From: Roseobacter sinensis
Lineage (GTDB): Bacteria; Pseudomonadota; Alphaproteobacteria; Rhodobacterales; Rhodobacteraceae
Direction of reading: 5' to 3'
NCBI RefSeq assembly: GCF_025755255.1
Contig: NZ_JALIEB010000011.1
Span: forward strand, 107,398 to 171,397
Length of the DNA stretch: 64,000 nt
The notes beneath the pieces are model-generated. The model saw only the letters and a list, made by a program, of their open reading frames with translations, had not been told where the DNA came from and did no database searches. Shown here piece by piece: positions 1 through 8,416 of this stretch; position 1 is the first letter of the stretch; each line of letters starts with the position of its first letter. The position numbers and the translations under genes are program-made.

Positions 1-87
1 CGGTGCTCCATGCAGTCTCTCGCCTTGACTACGGAGATGCCGCGGATTACTCAAATTAAAACTTATGCTCCTGATTAAGCATCTCTA
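1..87. promoter_or_regulatory. Upstream region of the argP-like gene, possibly divergent to an exporter
   Basis: This is the leader of the LysR-type gene starting at 88. It is AT-rich next to the gene and holds an inverted ATGCT/AGCAT pair at about 64-82, the kind of dyad LysR regulators use for autoregulation. On the minus strand an ATG at 11-9 has an AAGG-type ribosome site upstream, so a divergent gene may start here and run out of the window. ArgP genes are commonly divergent from a LysE/ArgO amino-acid exporter, but only about four codons are visible, so that identity is only a guess. Confidence 0.3.
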
Positions 88-990
88 ATGTCATTCGACC
101 CCGGTCACCTGAACGCCCTGGCAGCCATCGTGCGGCACGGCAGCTTCGATGCGGCGGCAGCGCATCTGGGCGTGACACCTTCGGCGATCTCGCAACGGAT
201 CAAGGCGCTGGAAGAGCGCTTCGGCACCGCACTTGTCTATCGCGGCCAGCCCTGCACCCCGACGGACGCGGGCACCCGCCTCGCGCGCCATGCGGATGAT
301 GTGGCGCTGATGGAGGCGCATATCCTGAAGGAACTGCGCCCCGATGCCGAGGCCGCGACGCCGCGGGTCAGGATCGCGGTCAATGCGGACAGCCTGGCGA
401 CGTGGTTCGTGGGCGGGTTGGCGGATGTCGGGGGCCTGCTCTTCGATCTGGTGATCGACGATCAGGACACCTCTGCCGACTGGCTGCTGCGTGGCGCGGT
501 GAGCGCAGCGGTCACCGGGCAGGCCCAGGCGGTCTCGGGGTGCTTATGCCAACCGCTTGGTGCCCTGCGGTATGTGGCGACGGCCAGTCCGGCGTTCGTG
601 GACCGCTGGTTCCCGGATGGCGTCAGTGCCGCGACGCTGGCGCGTGCCCCGGTGATGACCTTCAACGCGAAGGACAAGCTGCAACACCGCTGGATCACGC
701 AAATCACCGGCGAGAAACTCACACCGCCCGCGCATCAACTGCCTTCGACCCACGCATTCGTTGACGCCGCGCGGGCCGGGCTCGGCTGGGGCATGAATCC
801 GCTACCCCTCGTCGAGAGCCATCTGCGGCAGGGCTGGCTGCGCGCGCTCGTGCCGGAAAATCCTTTGGATGTCGCACTTTACTGGCAAACCAGTCGTCTG
901 ATGACCGCGGCGCTCGACCCGCTCAGCCGCGCGATCAAGCGGCAGGCCCGGCGGCATCTTGCTAAGCCTTCTCACGCAACCGTGACTTAG
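88..990 (+). CDS. argP: LysR-family regulator, ArgP/IciA type
   Basis: A 300-aa LysR-type transcriptional regulator. Residues 1-60 form the winged helix-turn-helix; the segment LGVTPSAISQRIKALEERFG is the recognition part and closely matches ArgP/LysG proteins. The remainder is the periplasmic-binding-protein-like effector domain, and the length is that of the family. ArgP proteins sense lysine or arginine and activate a divergent LysE-type exporter; the visible sequence ends too soon to confirm such a partner. The ATG at 88 places the domain start correctly. The ArgP subfamily call is good; the ligand is inferred. Confidence 0.82.
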   Translation: MSFDPGHLNALAAIVRHGSFDAAAAHLGVTPSAISQRIKALEERFGTALVYRGQPCTPTDAGTRLARHADDVALMEAHILKELRPDAEAATPRVRIAVNADSLATWFVGGLADVGGLLFDLVIDDQDTSADWLLRGAVSAAVTGQAQAVSGCLCQPLGALRYVATASPAFVDRWFPDGVSAATLARAPVMTFNAKDKLQHRWITQITGEKLTPPAHQLPSTHAFVDAARAGLGWGMNPLPLVESHLRQGWLRALVPENPLDVALYWQTSRLMTAALDPLSRAIKRQARRHLAKPSHATVT

Positions 991-1081
991 AAACGGAAAA
1001 TCACGGAAATCTTATTCGGGATGATTGGCGTATTTCTTTTTGTTCCCCATATGATGGGGATGTAACAAGGATACGTTTCTG

Positions 1082-1339
1082 ATGCTGGACAACTTACACA
1101 ACCTCGATCTGACTGCCAAAGACATCGAACTCATCGAGTCTGCGCTGCATACGCAAAAGAAGATCCTGACTGTGCAGAGCCAGGCTGGAGGAAGCGGCGC
1201 GCATAAGCGCCTGACGGACCTCAAGCACTTGATGAAACGGATCAGACGGAGCACCGCGCGCCCGGAGACGGACACCGCGCAAAGCTGGGGGCAGTTCGCG
1301 CGCATGCTGTTCTGCACCCAATGCGATCAGGTCCGCTGA
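1082..1339 (+). CDS. Small hypothetical protein (85 aa)
   Basis: An 85-aa protein of no family I recognise. It has an AAGGA ribosome site about 10 bases before the ATG and is followed by a strong intrinsic terminator, both supporting expression. The N-terminal part looks helical (DLTAKDIELIESALHTQKK), the middle is basic (KRIRRS) and the C-terminus carries a lone Cys pair (FCTQC). No signal peptide or membrane segment is visible. The opposite strand also carries an open frame of similar length, but that one has no comparable start context. Confidence 0.55.
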   Translation: MLDNLHNLDLTAKDIELIESALHTQKKILTVQSQAGGSGAHKRLTDLKHLMKRIRRSTARPETDTAQSWGQFARMLFCTQCDQVR

Positions 1340-1358
1340 CGCTGCGGTCGCTCGTCAC

Positions 1359-1391
1359 AAAAAAGCCACCCGCTGAAGAGGTGGCTTTTTT
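1359..1391. terminator. Bidirectional intrinsic terminator
   Basis: A perfect 12-bp inverted repeat (AAAAAAGCCACC and its complement) encloses a 9-base loop, giving a GC stem flanked by an A-run on one side and a T-run on the other. It lies between the convergent ends of the 85-aa gene and yebC and can serve both. Confidence 0.9.
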
Positions 1392-1414
1392 CTTATGTCG
1401 GGCGGAAGATTGCG

Positions 1415-2155
1415 TCAAAGCTGCGCCATGACCTCGTCGGTGGCTTCGAAGTTGGTCGTCACGCGCTGAACATCGTCGTCATCTTCAAGCGCCTCGATCA
1501 GCTTCATGAGCTTTTGCATCCCATCGAGGTCCATTTCGGTCGTGGTCGTCGGCCTCCAGACCAGCTTGGTGCTTTCGGACTCGCCCAAGGAGGTTTCGAG
1601 CGCCGTTGCCACCTCGTTCAGATCCGTATCGGCGCACCAGATCACGTGCCCATCCTCGGAGCTTTCCACGTCCTCCGCCCCCGCTTCGATCGCCGCCATC
1701 AAGACCGTGTCCGCATCGCCCACCTCTGCAGGGTAAGTGACTTCCCCCTTGCGGTCGAACATAAACCCGACCGAGCCCGTCTCGCCCAGGTTGCCGCCGT
1801 TCTTGGTGAAGGTCGAGCGCACGGTCGAGGCGGTGCGGTTGCGGTTGTCTGTCATTGCCTCGACAATCACCGCAACCCCGTTTGGCCCATAGCCCTCGTA
1901 GCGGATTTCCTCGTAGTCGTCGCCATCGCCGCCGGTCGCCTTGTTGATGGCGCGGTCGATGTTGTCCTTCGGCATGGACTGCGACTTGGCCTCCTTGACA
2001 GCCAGGCGCAGGCGCGGGTTCTTGTCGGGATCGGGGTCGCCCATTTTAGCGGCCACCGTGATCTCCTTGCTGAGCTTGGAAAAGAGCTTGGCCCGCACGG
2101 CGTCCTGACGGCCCTTGCGGTGCTGGATATTGGCCCATTTTGAGTGTCCGGCCAT
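1415..2155 (-). CDS. yebC: YebC/PmpR family regulator or translation factor
   Basis: A 246-aa member of the YebC (TACO1) family. The N-terminal signature [18 protein letters not shown] is intact, which is why the start is placed at 2155 and not at the in-frame ATG two codons earlier. The acidic C-terminus is typical. Family members were described as DNA-binding regulators, and more recently some YebC proteins have been linked to translation through difficult proline stretches; the sequence does not discriminate. Usual neighbours such as ruvC are not adjacent here. It ends at a shared bidirectional terminator. Confidence 0.95.
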   Translation of the reverse strand: MAGHSKWANIQHRKGRQDAVRAKLFSKLSKEITVAAKMGDPDPDKNPRLRLAVKEAKSQSMPKDNIDRAINKATGGDGDDYEEIRYEGYGPNGVAVIVEAMTDNRNRTASTVRSTFTKNGGNLGETGSVGFMFDRKGEVTYPAEVGDADTVLMAAIEAGAEDVESSEDGHVIWCADTDLNEVATALETSLGESESTKLVWRPTTTTEMDLDGMQKLMKLIEALEDDDDVQRVTTNFEATDEVMAQL

Positions 2156-2226
2156 CGGCACCCTCCATTCGTCTTTGCGTTTGGCGATTATGTATCCGGG
2201 CGCGCGAAAACCCTCAAGCCCCGAGG

Positions 2227-2496
2227 CTAGGCGGCGAAGACCGCTGCGAGGATCAGGTAGGCCCGGATCGCCAGCCCCAAGGTCAGGGCCGCCAACATGT
2301 AATTCGGCATGACACGGGCAAAATCCTGGTAGTAGCGCGCCTCTTCGCGCTTGAGCTGCACGGTCGCCTCATCTGCACCCTGCGCGATGAGGCGCGCAAC
2401 CGCGCGTTCGTGCCAGCGCGAGCGCAGCAGGAAAGAGCACGCCCAGATCGCCGGTGCGAGGATCAGCGCATCGGAGACGAGACCGGCCGTGCTCAC
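2227..2496 (-). CDS. Small membrane protein coupled to an XRE regulator
   Basis: An 89-aa protein with two hydrophobic segments, about residues 5-22 ([19 protein letters not shown]) and near the C-terminus ([22 protein letters not shown]), separated by a charged helix. The start is taken as the GTG at 2496, which overlaps the TGA of the upstream HTH gene in a GTGA junction and so implies translational coupling. A longer open frame upstream is simply the alternate frame of the regulator. Function unknown; its coupling to a DNA-binding protein suggests the two act together. Confidence 0.6.
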   Translation of the reverse strand: MSTAGLVSDALILAPAIWACSFLLRSRWHERAVARLIAQGADEATVQLKREEARYYQDFARVMPNYMLAALTLGLAIRAYLILAAVFAA

Positions 2497-2897
2497 TTCT
2501 TGACGGCGTTCAACTCGATCCGGTAGCCCAGCGCCTCGGCCAGCGCGAAGACCTTCCACAGGGTCGGCCCTGTCTTCGAGTCGCCGCGTGCAATACGCGA
2601 CAGCGCCGTATGATCGAAGCCCGATTGCGCCCCGATCTCACGCAGGCTCATGTCCGAGCCGTTCAGCATCTGGGCGATCACCTGCGCACCGAGCGTCCGC
2701 GCCAACTCTTCGCCGGCGTCACGGAAGACAGCGTGCTTTTCTGCGGGCTCCAGCGCGTCGAATGCGGCATCAAACCCCGCCTCGTCCAAGGCCTTCACGG
2801 GTTTGACCGGCGCATTCGTCGTGCGTGCCGCCGCGCGGACCGCTTTGCGCTTGGACGCCTTGCCTCCGGTTCCGGCATTGATCTGTACATCAGTCAT
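2493..2897 (-). CDS. XRE-like helix-turn-helix protein
   Basis: A 134-aa protein with a basic, Ala-rich N-terminal tail (residues 1-35) and a helix-turn-helix at about 84-106 (SLREIGAQSGFDHTALSRIARG). The HTH resembles HigA/XRE antitoxin and repressor domains. It is preceded by a recognisable promoter and lies 79 bp downstream of an unknown 168-aa gene on the same strand, while the next gene overlaps its stop. It could be the antitoxin of a toxin-first pair or a stand-alone repressor of its own operon; the sequence does not decide. Confidence 0.75.
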   Translation of the reverse strand: MTDVQINAGTGGKASKRKAVRAAARTTNAPVKPVKALDEAGFDAAFDALEPAEKHAVFRDAGEELARTLGAQVIAQMLNGSDMSLREIGAQSGFDHTALSRIARGDSKTGPTLWKVFALAEALGYRIELNAVKK

Positions 2898-2943
2898 ATG
2901 TCACCGTTGATATCGCGGTTAGAACTGTTGTCTTGCAAAGCAA

Positions 2944-2972
2944 CACCTAGTCAACCAGCGTGCTTTTGTCAA
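2944..2972 (-). promoter_or_regulatory. Sigma70-type promoter for the XRE/membrane protein operon
   Basis: On the minus strand a perfect TTGACA (2972-2967) is followed after 17 bases by TAGGTG (2949-2944). It sits immediately after the stop codon of the 2977-3483 gene, so the HTH gene has its own start site rather than relying on readthrough. Confidence 0.5.
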
Positions 2973-2976
2973 GATT

Positions 2977-3483
2977 TCAGCGTGCGGTGCGATCAGGCTT
3001 CGGTAACCCGCGCAGCTCTGCGATCACCTTCTTGGCCACCGCGGCATCGCGCAAATCGGTCAGGGTCCGATTGCACTCTGTGAGGGTGCCGACCGTCAGG
3101 AACGCCAGCCGCCGATCCGGCTGTTCGGTATAGAGCACCACGCAAGCCAGGTTGAACCGGCGGGCATGAAAGCGGGCAAAGTAGCCTTCTTCATCCTTAT
3201 CGTTGAGCCCGGTAATCTGCTGAAACAAAACCGGTTTCTCCAGATCGCTCAGAAAGGCCCCAAACTCCGGCGGGGGATAGCCGCTCTTGATATGATGCGC
3301 CTGCTCCACGTGGCTCCAGCGCAGATGATCGGGATTGCGCCAGCTGTGCTCGACCCCGTCGAGGTATCGTTTCAGCTTGAAGATGCGCACCTTGGCCCTG
3401 GCCGCGGCCCGCGGTGCCAGCTTGCCGGCCCGATCGAGCGCGTCGAGAAATCCGTTGGTGATAAAAAAGTTCAAATCGGACAT
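2977..3483 (-). CDS. Conserved-looking hypothetical protein (168 aa)
   Basis: A 168-aa soluble protein that I cannot place. It begins MSDLNFFITNGFLDALDRAG and has a basic patch (RAKVRIFKLKRYL) and a central FARFHARRFNLACVVLYTEQ segment predicted as beta strands, giving a compact alpha/beta look. A GTG 20 codons upstream is possible, but it would collide with the divergent transporter start at 3537. It lies directly upstream of an XRE protein on the same strand, the gene order of HigBA-like toxin-antitoxin pairs, but no RelE/HigB catalytic signature is visible. Confidence 0.55.
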   Translation of the reverse strand: MSDLNFFITNGFLDALDRAGKLAPRAAARAKVRIFKLKRYLDGVEHSWRNPDHLRWSHVEQAHHIKSGYPPPEFGAFLSDLEKPVLFQQITGLNDKDEEGYFARFHARRFNLACVVLYTEQPDRRLAFLTVGTLTECNRTLTDLRDAAVAKKVIAELRGLPKPDRTAR

Positions 3484-3536
3484 AACCGCAGTTGAGGTAA
3501 AACAACTCGCGAAATCAAGAGCGTGGAGCAGCCCGT

Positions 3537-5309
3537 TTGACACAAGACCAGATCATCCTCTTTTCGCTCTTCGGCGCCGTCTTCGGGCTTCTGCTCTGGG
3601 GGCGGTTTCGCTATGATATCGTTGCCTTTTCCGCGCTGATGATCGGTGTGGTTCTGGGCGTCGTGCCGACCGAGGCGGCGTTCTCCGGCTTTGGCCATCC
3701 GGCCACGCTGGTGGTGGCGCTGGTGCTTGTGGTCTCCGCCGGTCTGGTGCGCTCGGGGGCGGTGTTTCTGATCACCCGCACGCTGGTCGATGCCTCCCGT
3801 GCACTCGGGGCACATATTGCTTTGATGGGTGCCATCGGCGGTGTGCTCTCGGCCTTCATGAACAATGTGGCGGCGCTTGCCCTGCTGATGCCTGTCGACA
3901 TCCAAACCGCGCGCAAGGCAGGTCGGCCGCCCGGGCTCAGCCTGATGCCGCTGAGTTTTGCGACGATCCTCGGGGGGATGGCCACGCTGATCGGGACACC
4001 GCCCAACATCATCATCGCCTCGATCCGGGAAGACGCGCTCGGCGCGCCCTTCGCCATGTTCGACTTCGCCCCCGTCGGCGGGGCTGCGGCGCTGGCCGGG
4101 CTTGCCTTCGTCGCCGTGATCGGCTGGCGCCTGATCCCGCAGAGCGGCGAAGGCACCACGACCGAGGCCGAGTTGTCGCAATACATCGCCGAGCTGACCG
4201 TGCCCGAAGGCAACAAGCAGATCGGCAAGCGGCTCGCTGAACTCTCCGAGGCCGCCGACAAATCCGACGTGGCCATCCTCGGGCTGATCCGCGACGGCAA
4301 GCGCCGCTACGGCCAGGCGCGCAATTCACTTCTGCAAGCGGGAGACGCGCTGGTGCTGGAGGCCACGCCTGACGCGCTCGACGAATTCCGCAGCAGCCTC
4401 GATCTGGCCGTCGCGGATGCCAAACGCGAAGAGGCGCTGCGGGCCGACGGCGAGGGCGTTGAAATCATCGAAGTGGTGGTGCCCGAAACCGCGCGGATCA
4501 CCGGCAAGACGGCGCAGTCCATTGGTTTGGCCTGGCGCCAGCGCACGGTGCTTCTGGGCATCTCGCGGCAAGGCAAACGGATCACCAAGCATCTGCGCCA
4601 GACGGAAGTGAAGACCGGGGACATCCTGCTGCTGCTGGTTCCACGCGATACCGGCCCCGACGTGACCGACTGGCTAGGCTGCCTGCCGCTGGCCGACCGC
4701 GGCCTTGCGGTGACCGAGAACCGGAAGGTCTGGCTTGCCATTGGGCTTTTCGCGGCAGCCGTCGCGGCAGCCAGTCTTGGCCTTCTCTACCTGCCCATCG
4801 CCTTGGGGCTTGTGGTTGTGGCCTATGTGCTGACGCGCATCGTCCCCATCAACGAGCTCTACACCCACATCAGCTGGCCCGTGGTGGTGCTCTTGGGGTC
4901 GATGATCCCGCTCGGGGCAGCACTGGAAACCTCTGGCGGGACGCAGTTGATCGCGGATGCGCTGGTGTCCTGGACCGGGGGATTGCCCGCCTGGGCGGTG
5001 CTGACCGTCCTGATGGTGGTGACGATGACGCTGTCGGACGTGCTCAACAATACCGCGACGACGATTGTCGCGGCTCCGGTTGGCATCCAGATGGCGCAAA
5101 GCCTCGACGTCTCGCCCGACCCCTTCCTGATGGCCGTGGCGGTGGCCGCCTCCTCCGCCTTCCTCACACCGATCGGCCACAAGAACAACACGCTGATCCT
5201 CGGGCCCGGCGGTTACAGGTTCGGAGACTATTGGCGCATGGGCCTGCCGCTCGAGGTTATCGTGGTGGTGGTGTCGATCCCGGTAATCCTGATCGTCTGG
5301 CCGCTCTGA
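3537..5309 (+). CDS. SLC13-family permease with TrkA_C domains
   Basis: A 590-aa integral membrane protein of the divalent anion:sodium symporter (SLC13/ArsB-like) superfamily. The membrane halves flank a cytosolic region (about 205-370) holding two TrkA_C/RCK-C ligand-binding domains. Paired transport motifs are seen: MNNVAALALLMP near residue 107 and GTPPN near 153 in the first half, LNNTATTIV near 502 and a GPGGYRF element in the second. The start is TTG at 3537 with a GGAG site upstream. Relatives carry sulfate, dicarboxylates or taurine-derived anions; the substrate here is not determinable. A second, non-identical relative lies at 5675-7483. Confidence 0.85.
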   Translation: MTQDQIILFSLFGAVFGLLLWGRFRYDIVAFSALMIGVVLGVVPTEAAFSGFGHPATLVVALVLVVSAGLVRSGAVFLITRTLVDASRALGAHIALMGAIGGVLSAFMNNVAALALLMPVDIQTARKAGRPPGLSLMPLSFATILGGMATLIGTPPNIIIASIREDALGAPFAMFDFAPVGGAAALAGLAFVAVIGWRLIPQSGEGTTTEAELSQYIAELTVPEGNKQIGKRLAELSEAADKSDVAILGLIRDGKRRYGQARNSLLQAGDALVLEATPDALDEFRSSLDLAVADAKREEALRADGEGVEIIEVVVPETARITGKTAQSIGLAWRQRTVLLGISRQGKRITKHLRQTEVKTGDILLLLVPRDTGPDVTDWLGCLPLADRGLAVTENRKVWLAIGLFAAAVAAASLGLLYLPIALGLVVVAYVLTRIVPINELYTHISWPVVVLLGSMIPLGAALETSGGTQLIADALVSWTGGLPAWAVLTVLMVVTMTLSDVLNNTATTIVAAPVGIQMAQSLDVSPDPFLMAVAVAASSAFLTPIGHKNNTLILGPGGYRFGDYWRMGLPLEVIVVVVSIPVILIVWPL

Positions 5310-5320
5310 GCCCGGACATG

Positions 5321-5354
5321 AAAAGACCCGCATTCGGGCAGCCGAATGCGGGTC
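5321..5354 (-). terminator. Intrinsic terminator downstream of the 54-aa gene
   Basis: GACCCGCATTCGG and its exact complement (5325-5337 and 5342-5354) form a 13-bp stem with a 4-base loop, followed on the minus strand by TTTT. It lies between convergent genes and probably also halts plus-strand transcripts weakly. Confidence 0.8.
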
Positions 5355-5390
5355 GGGGATCTCGTGGGCGCCCTTCTGACACCCTTTGGC

Positions 5391-5555
5391 TCAGCGTCCG
5401 TAGACGTGGGCATAGGCCACATCATAGGCGTCTTCCGGGAACATCCCCAGATCAATCGCCGTCTCGCGTGGCATGTACCGCAGCTCGTGATAGGTGCGGT
5501 TGAATTCGGCCCGTTTTTCGGCCGCGGTTTTTAGTCGTGCTATGATGCTGTTCAT
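5391..5555 (-). CDS. DUF1127-like small protein (54 aa)
   Basis: A 54-aa basic protein starting MNSIIARL. The central segment RTYHELRYMPRETAIDLGM fits the DUF1127/YjiS pattern, in which an Arg-rich helix precedes a conserved A-x-D-x-G motif. The start is set at 5555 because an AAAGGA site lies 6-8 bases before it; an ATG six codons upstream lacks one. DUF1127 proteins in alphaproteobacteria take part in RNA maturation and in phosphate or carbon adaptation, often as very small stress-induced proteins. Confirmed only by pattern. Confidence 0.7.
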   Translation of the reverse strand: MNSIIARLKTAAEKRAEFNRTYHELRYMPRETAIDLGMFPEDAYDVAYAHVYGR

Positions 5556-5674
5556 CTGACATCCTTTCATCAAAACCGGTGTTCTGATAGCGCCAACATG
5601 ATGTCGAAACCCCTAATGAACAACGCGCAAAAGAGAAAAGCTGACCTGCAATTTCTGCATAGCAGCATGAGCGG

Positions 5675-7483
5675 TCAGAGCGGCCAGATGAGCGGGATCA
5701 TCATCGACACGATCAGCGCCATACTGAGGTTCAGCGGCACGCCGATCCGCATGAAATCGGTGAAGCGATACCCGCCTGGCCCGTAGACCAGCGTGTTGGT
5801 CTGATAGCCGATCGGCGTGGCAAAGGCACAGGAGGCCGCGATCATCACAGCCACCACCAGCGGGCGCGGATCGAGCCCGAGCGCAGTGCCGAGCCCGATG
5901 GCCAGCGGCGTCATGATCACCGCAACCGCGTTGTTCGAGACGATCTCGGTGAGCGTCGAGGTCATCACGAAGACCACCAGAACCACCACCGTCGGCGGCA
6001 TCGCCATCAGCGTCGGTGAAACGGCATCCACGATCAGCGCCACTGCGCCTGAATGCTGCAGGGCAGCACCGACTGCGAGCATCGCAAAGATTAACGCCAG
6101 GAGGCGGCCATCGACGAAGGAGAACGCCTCATCCGCGTCGATGCAGCCCGTCACCAGCACCAAGGCCACCGCGAGGATTGCCAGCAGCAGGATCGGGGCG
6201 ACATTGAAGGCCGCCAGCGCGACGATGCCTGTCAGCGCGAGGATGGCGATCGGGGCGTGGCTGCGCCGAAAGGCCCGGGCCGAGGGTTGCGAGACATCGA
6301 CCATATCCATCTCTGCCGCAAGCCGTTTGATATCCTCTGGCGCCCCTTCCAGAAGCAGCGTGTCTCCCACTTTCACGACAAGGTCCTCGAGCTGCCGCCC
6401 GATGTTCTGATTGCGCCGATGCACGGCCAGCGTGTAGACGCCGTACCGCCGGCGCAGGCGCATGTTGCCCAGGCTGCGCCCCACCAGCCGGCATCCGGGC
6501 GTGATGAGCACCTCCACGGTCGTGGTTTCGACCGCCGAAACCTGATCGACGCGCTTCAGTTCCTTGTTGGCCTGCAGGCTCAGAAGCTCGGTCATCTGCG
6601 TGCGCAGCACCACGCGGTCGCCGACCTGCAAGGTCACATCCTTGAGATTGTGCCGAAGCGAGGCGTCACCGCGGACCACGTCGACAAGCCGCACACCCTC
6701 CCGTTTAAAGAGCTGCACCCCCAGCACCTCGCGCCCGATCAGGTTCGAATCCGGCGGAATCACGGCTTCGGTGAAAAACTTCATCTTCGACCGGTCCGAG
6801 AGCATGTTCGCCATGCTGTCCCGATCCGGCAGCAGCCGTCTGGCAAAGAGGGTGAGGTAGATGAGACCCCAAAGGCAGACCACGAGGCCGATGGGCAGGA
6901 TCTCGAAAATCGTGAACGGTTCCAGGCCCTGGGTACGCGCGACCCCGTCCACCAGCAGATTGGTTGAGGTACCGATCAGGGTGAGCGAGCCGCCCATGAT
7001 CGCCGCGTAGCTGAGCGGGATCAGCAGTTTCGACGCCTTGGCGCCCAGGGTCTGGCTCAGTTGCACCACGACGGGGATCATCACGACCACAACGGGCGTG
7101 TTGTTCATGATCGCCGAGGCCCCCATGACCGAGAGGATCACCCCGACGACGGCCCCGCGCGGATGGGTCTTGGCATAGCGTTCGGCCATGCGGGTCAGCA
7201 CCTCCAGCGCGCCGGTGCGGACCAGCGCCCCCATCACGATGAACATTGCGGCGATTGTCCAGGGGGCGGGATTGCTCAGCACCGCCAGCGCGGTCTCGTA
7301 AGGCAGAACGCCCAGAAGCAGCATCAGCGCGGCACCCGCGATGGCCACCACCTCGGTTGGATATGTCTCGCGCACGAAGAGCGCGAACATCACCGCCACT
7401 ACCCCGAGGGTCAGAAATGCGCCGGTGTTGGGAGACAATTCAAGCAAGGGGGTCAAGGGGATAGGACCTTTGATGCGATGCAA
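5675..7483 (-). CDS. SLC13-family permease with TrkA_C domains (second copy)
   Basis: A protein of about 600 aa with the same architecture as 3537-5309: membrane half, two TrkA_C domains (about 215-400), membrane half. Motifs MNNTPVVVVMIP (about residue 127), GTSTNLLVDG, and a second-half SNNAVAVIMTP are present. It is clearly diverged from the other copy, so this is not a recent tandem duplication. The start is uncertain: TTG at 7483 or TTG at 7456, the latter preceded by AAAGGT at good spacing. Likely a sodium-coupled anion transporter; substrate unknown. Confidence 0.83.
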   Translation of the reverse strand: MHRIKGPIPLTPLLELSPNTGAFLTLGVVAVMFALFVRETYPTEVVAIAGAALMLLLGVLPYETALAVLSNPAPWTIAAMFIVMGALVRTGALEVLTRMAERYAKTHPRGAVVGVILSVMGASAIMNNTPVVVVMIPVVVQLSQTLGAKASKLLIPLSYAAIMGGSLTLIGTSTNLLVDGVARTQGLEPFTIFEILPIGLVVCLWGLIYLTLFARRLLPDRDSMANMLSDRSKMKFFTEAVIPPDSNLIGREVLGVQLFKREGVRLVDVVRGDASLRHNLKDVTLQVGDRVVLRTQMTELLSLQANKELKRVDQVSAVETTTVEVLITPGCRLVGRSLGNMRLRRRYGVYTLAVHRRNQNIGRQLEDLVVKVGDTLLLEGAPEDIKRLAAEMDMVDVSQPSARAFRRSHAPIAILALTGIVALAAFNVAPILLLAILAVALVLVTGCIDADEAFSFVDGRLLALIFAMLAVGAALQHSGAVALIVDAVSPTLMAMPPTVVVLVVFVMTSTLTEIVSNNAVAVIMTPLAIGLGTALGLDPRPLVVAVMIAASCAFATPIGYQTNTLVYGPGGYRFTDFMRIGVPLNLSMALIVSMMIPLIWPL

Positions 7484-7507
7484 CCACAGGTGAGTGTGGC
7501 GAATTGC

Positions 7508-8416
7508 TCAGGCCGAGGCAAGCGCCGCTTTCGGGCGCGGCTGCACCAGATACATGCCGGCAAACATCAGCGCCAGCGCCGCCCAGATGCCAGTGGAATA
7601 GGCCTCATCGAGGATCAGTTTCGCCCACAGGACCCCGAAGCCCGTCACAAGGTAGCTCACCTGCACGGCAAAGACCGAGCCTGCGCGCCCGACCATCCAG
7701 ACATAGCCTGCGTAGACGACCACGTGGATCACCGAGGCCAGCATCAGGGCCTGGCCTTCGCGGGTCAGCAACTCCGCCGCGGGGATCCACTGTGTGGAGA
7801 GCAGAGCGACCGGCAGCATGATCACCGCCCCCATCAGCGAGGCGCCGTAGAGCACCTGGAACGGGTCCATCCCGGCGGTGCCGAACTTGGCCACAAGGTT
7901 GCCTTCGAGCCCGTAGCAGATGCCCGCGACCAGCGCGACGAGCACCCAGAACACCGAAAGATCAAGCGCCGACGCCCCCGGCGCCGCGATCAGAAGCACG
8001 CCGCAGAGGCCAAGTGCAAGCCCGATGAAGCGCCGCCACGAAAAGAGGTCGAGCCCCATCAGCAGCGCAATCGGGAACGCCCACATCGGCACCATCGAGA
8101 GCAGGATCGAGAGGATGCCCGCGGGCAGATGCACCGCGGCCTGATAGGATGTGGTGTTCGGGATCATCGTCCCGATCAGAGCGACCATGAGGCAGATGCC
8201 GATCTGCGCGCGTCCGCGCGGCAGCTTCGTGCCACGCAGCGCGCAGATGGCCGCCATGAGGGCTGCACCGATCGCCAGTTGCCAGAAGATCAGACCGAAG
8301 TGCTTGTAGCCCGTGGAGACCGCAATCTTGGTTAGCGGCTGGGTCATCCCCCAGCCGGCCCCGAGCAGGACAAGAACGCCGGTGAACAGCGCAACCTCTC
8401 CGCGGGACAGGGTCAC
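7508..8416 (-). CDS. DMT-family transporter with two EamA domains
   Basis: A 302-aa membrane protein with ten hydrophobic segments arranged as two EamA repeats, the usual architecture of drug/metabolite transporters. It starts with a GTG whose last bases overlap the TGA of the upstream phosphoesterase (GTGA), implying translational coupling. The family exports amino acids, nucleosides or other small metabolites; direction and substrate cannot be read from the sequence. Confidence 0.85.
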   Translation of the reverse strand: MTLSRGEVALFTGVLVLLGAGWGMTQPLTKIAVSTGYKHFGLIFWQLAIGAALMAAICALRGTKLPRGRAQIGICLMVALIGTMIPNTTSYQAAVHLPAGILSILLSMVPMWAFPIALLMGLDLFSWRRFIGLALGLCGVLLIAAPGASALDLSVFWVLVALVAGICYGLEGNLVAKFGTAGMDPFQVLYGASLMGAVIMLPVALLSTQWIPAAELLTREGQALMLASVIHVVVYAGYVWMVGRAGSVFAVQVSYLVTGFGVLWAKLILDEAYSTGIWAALALMFAGMYLVQPRPKAALASA

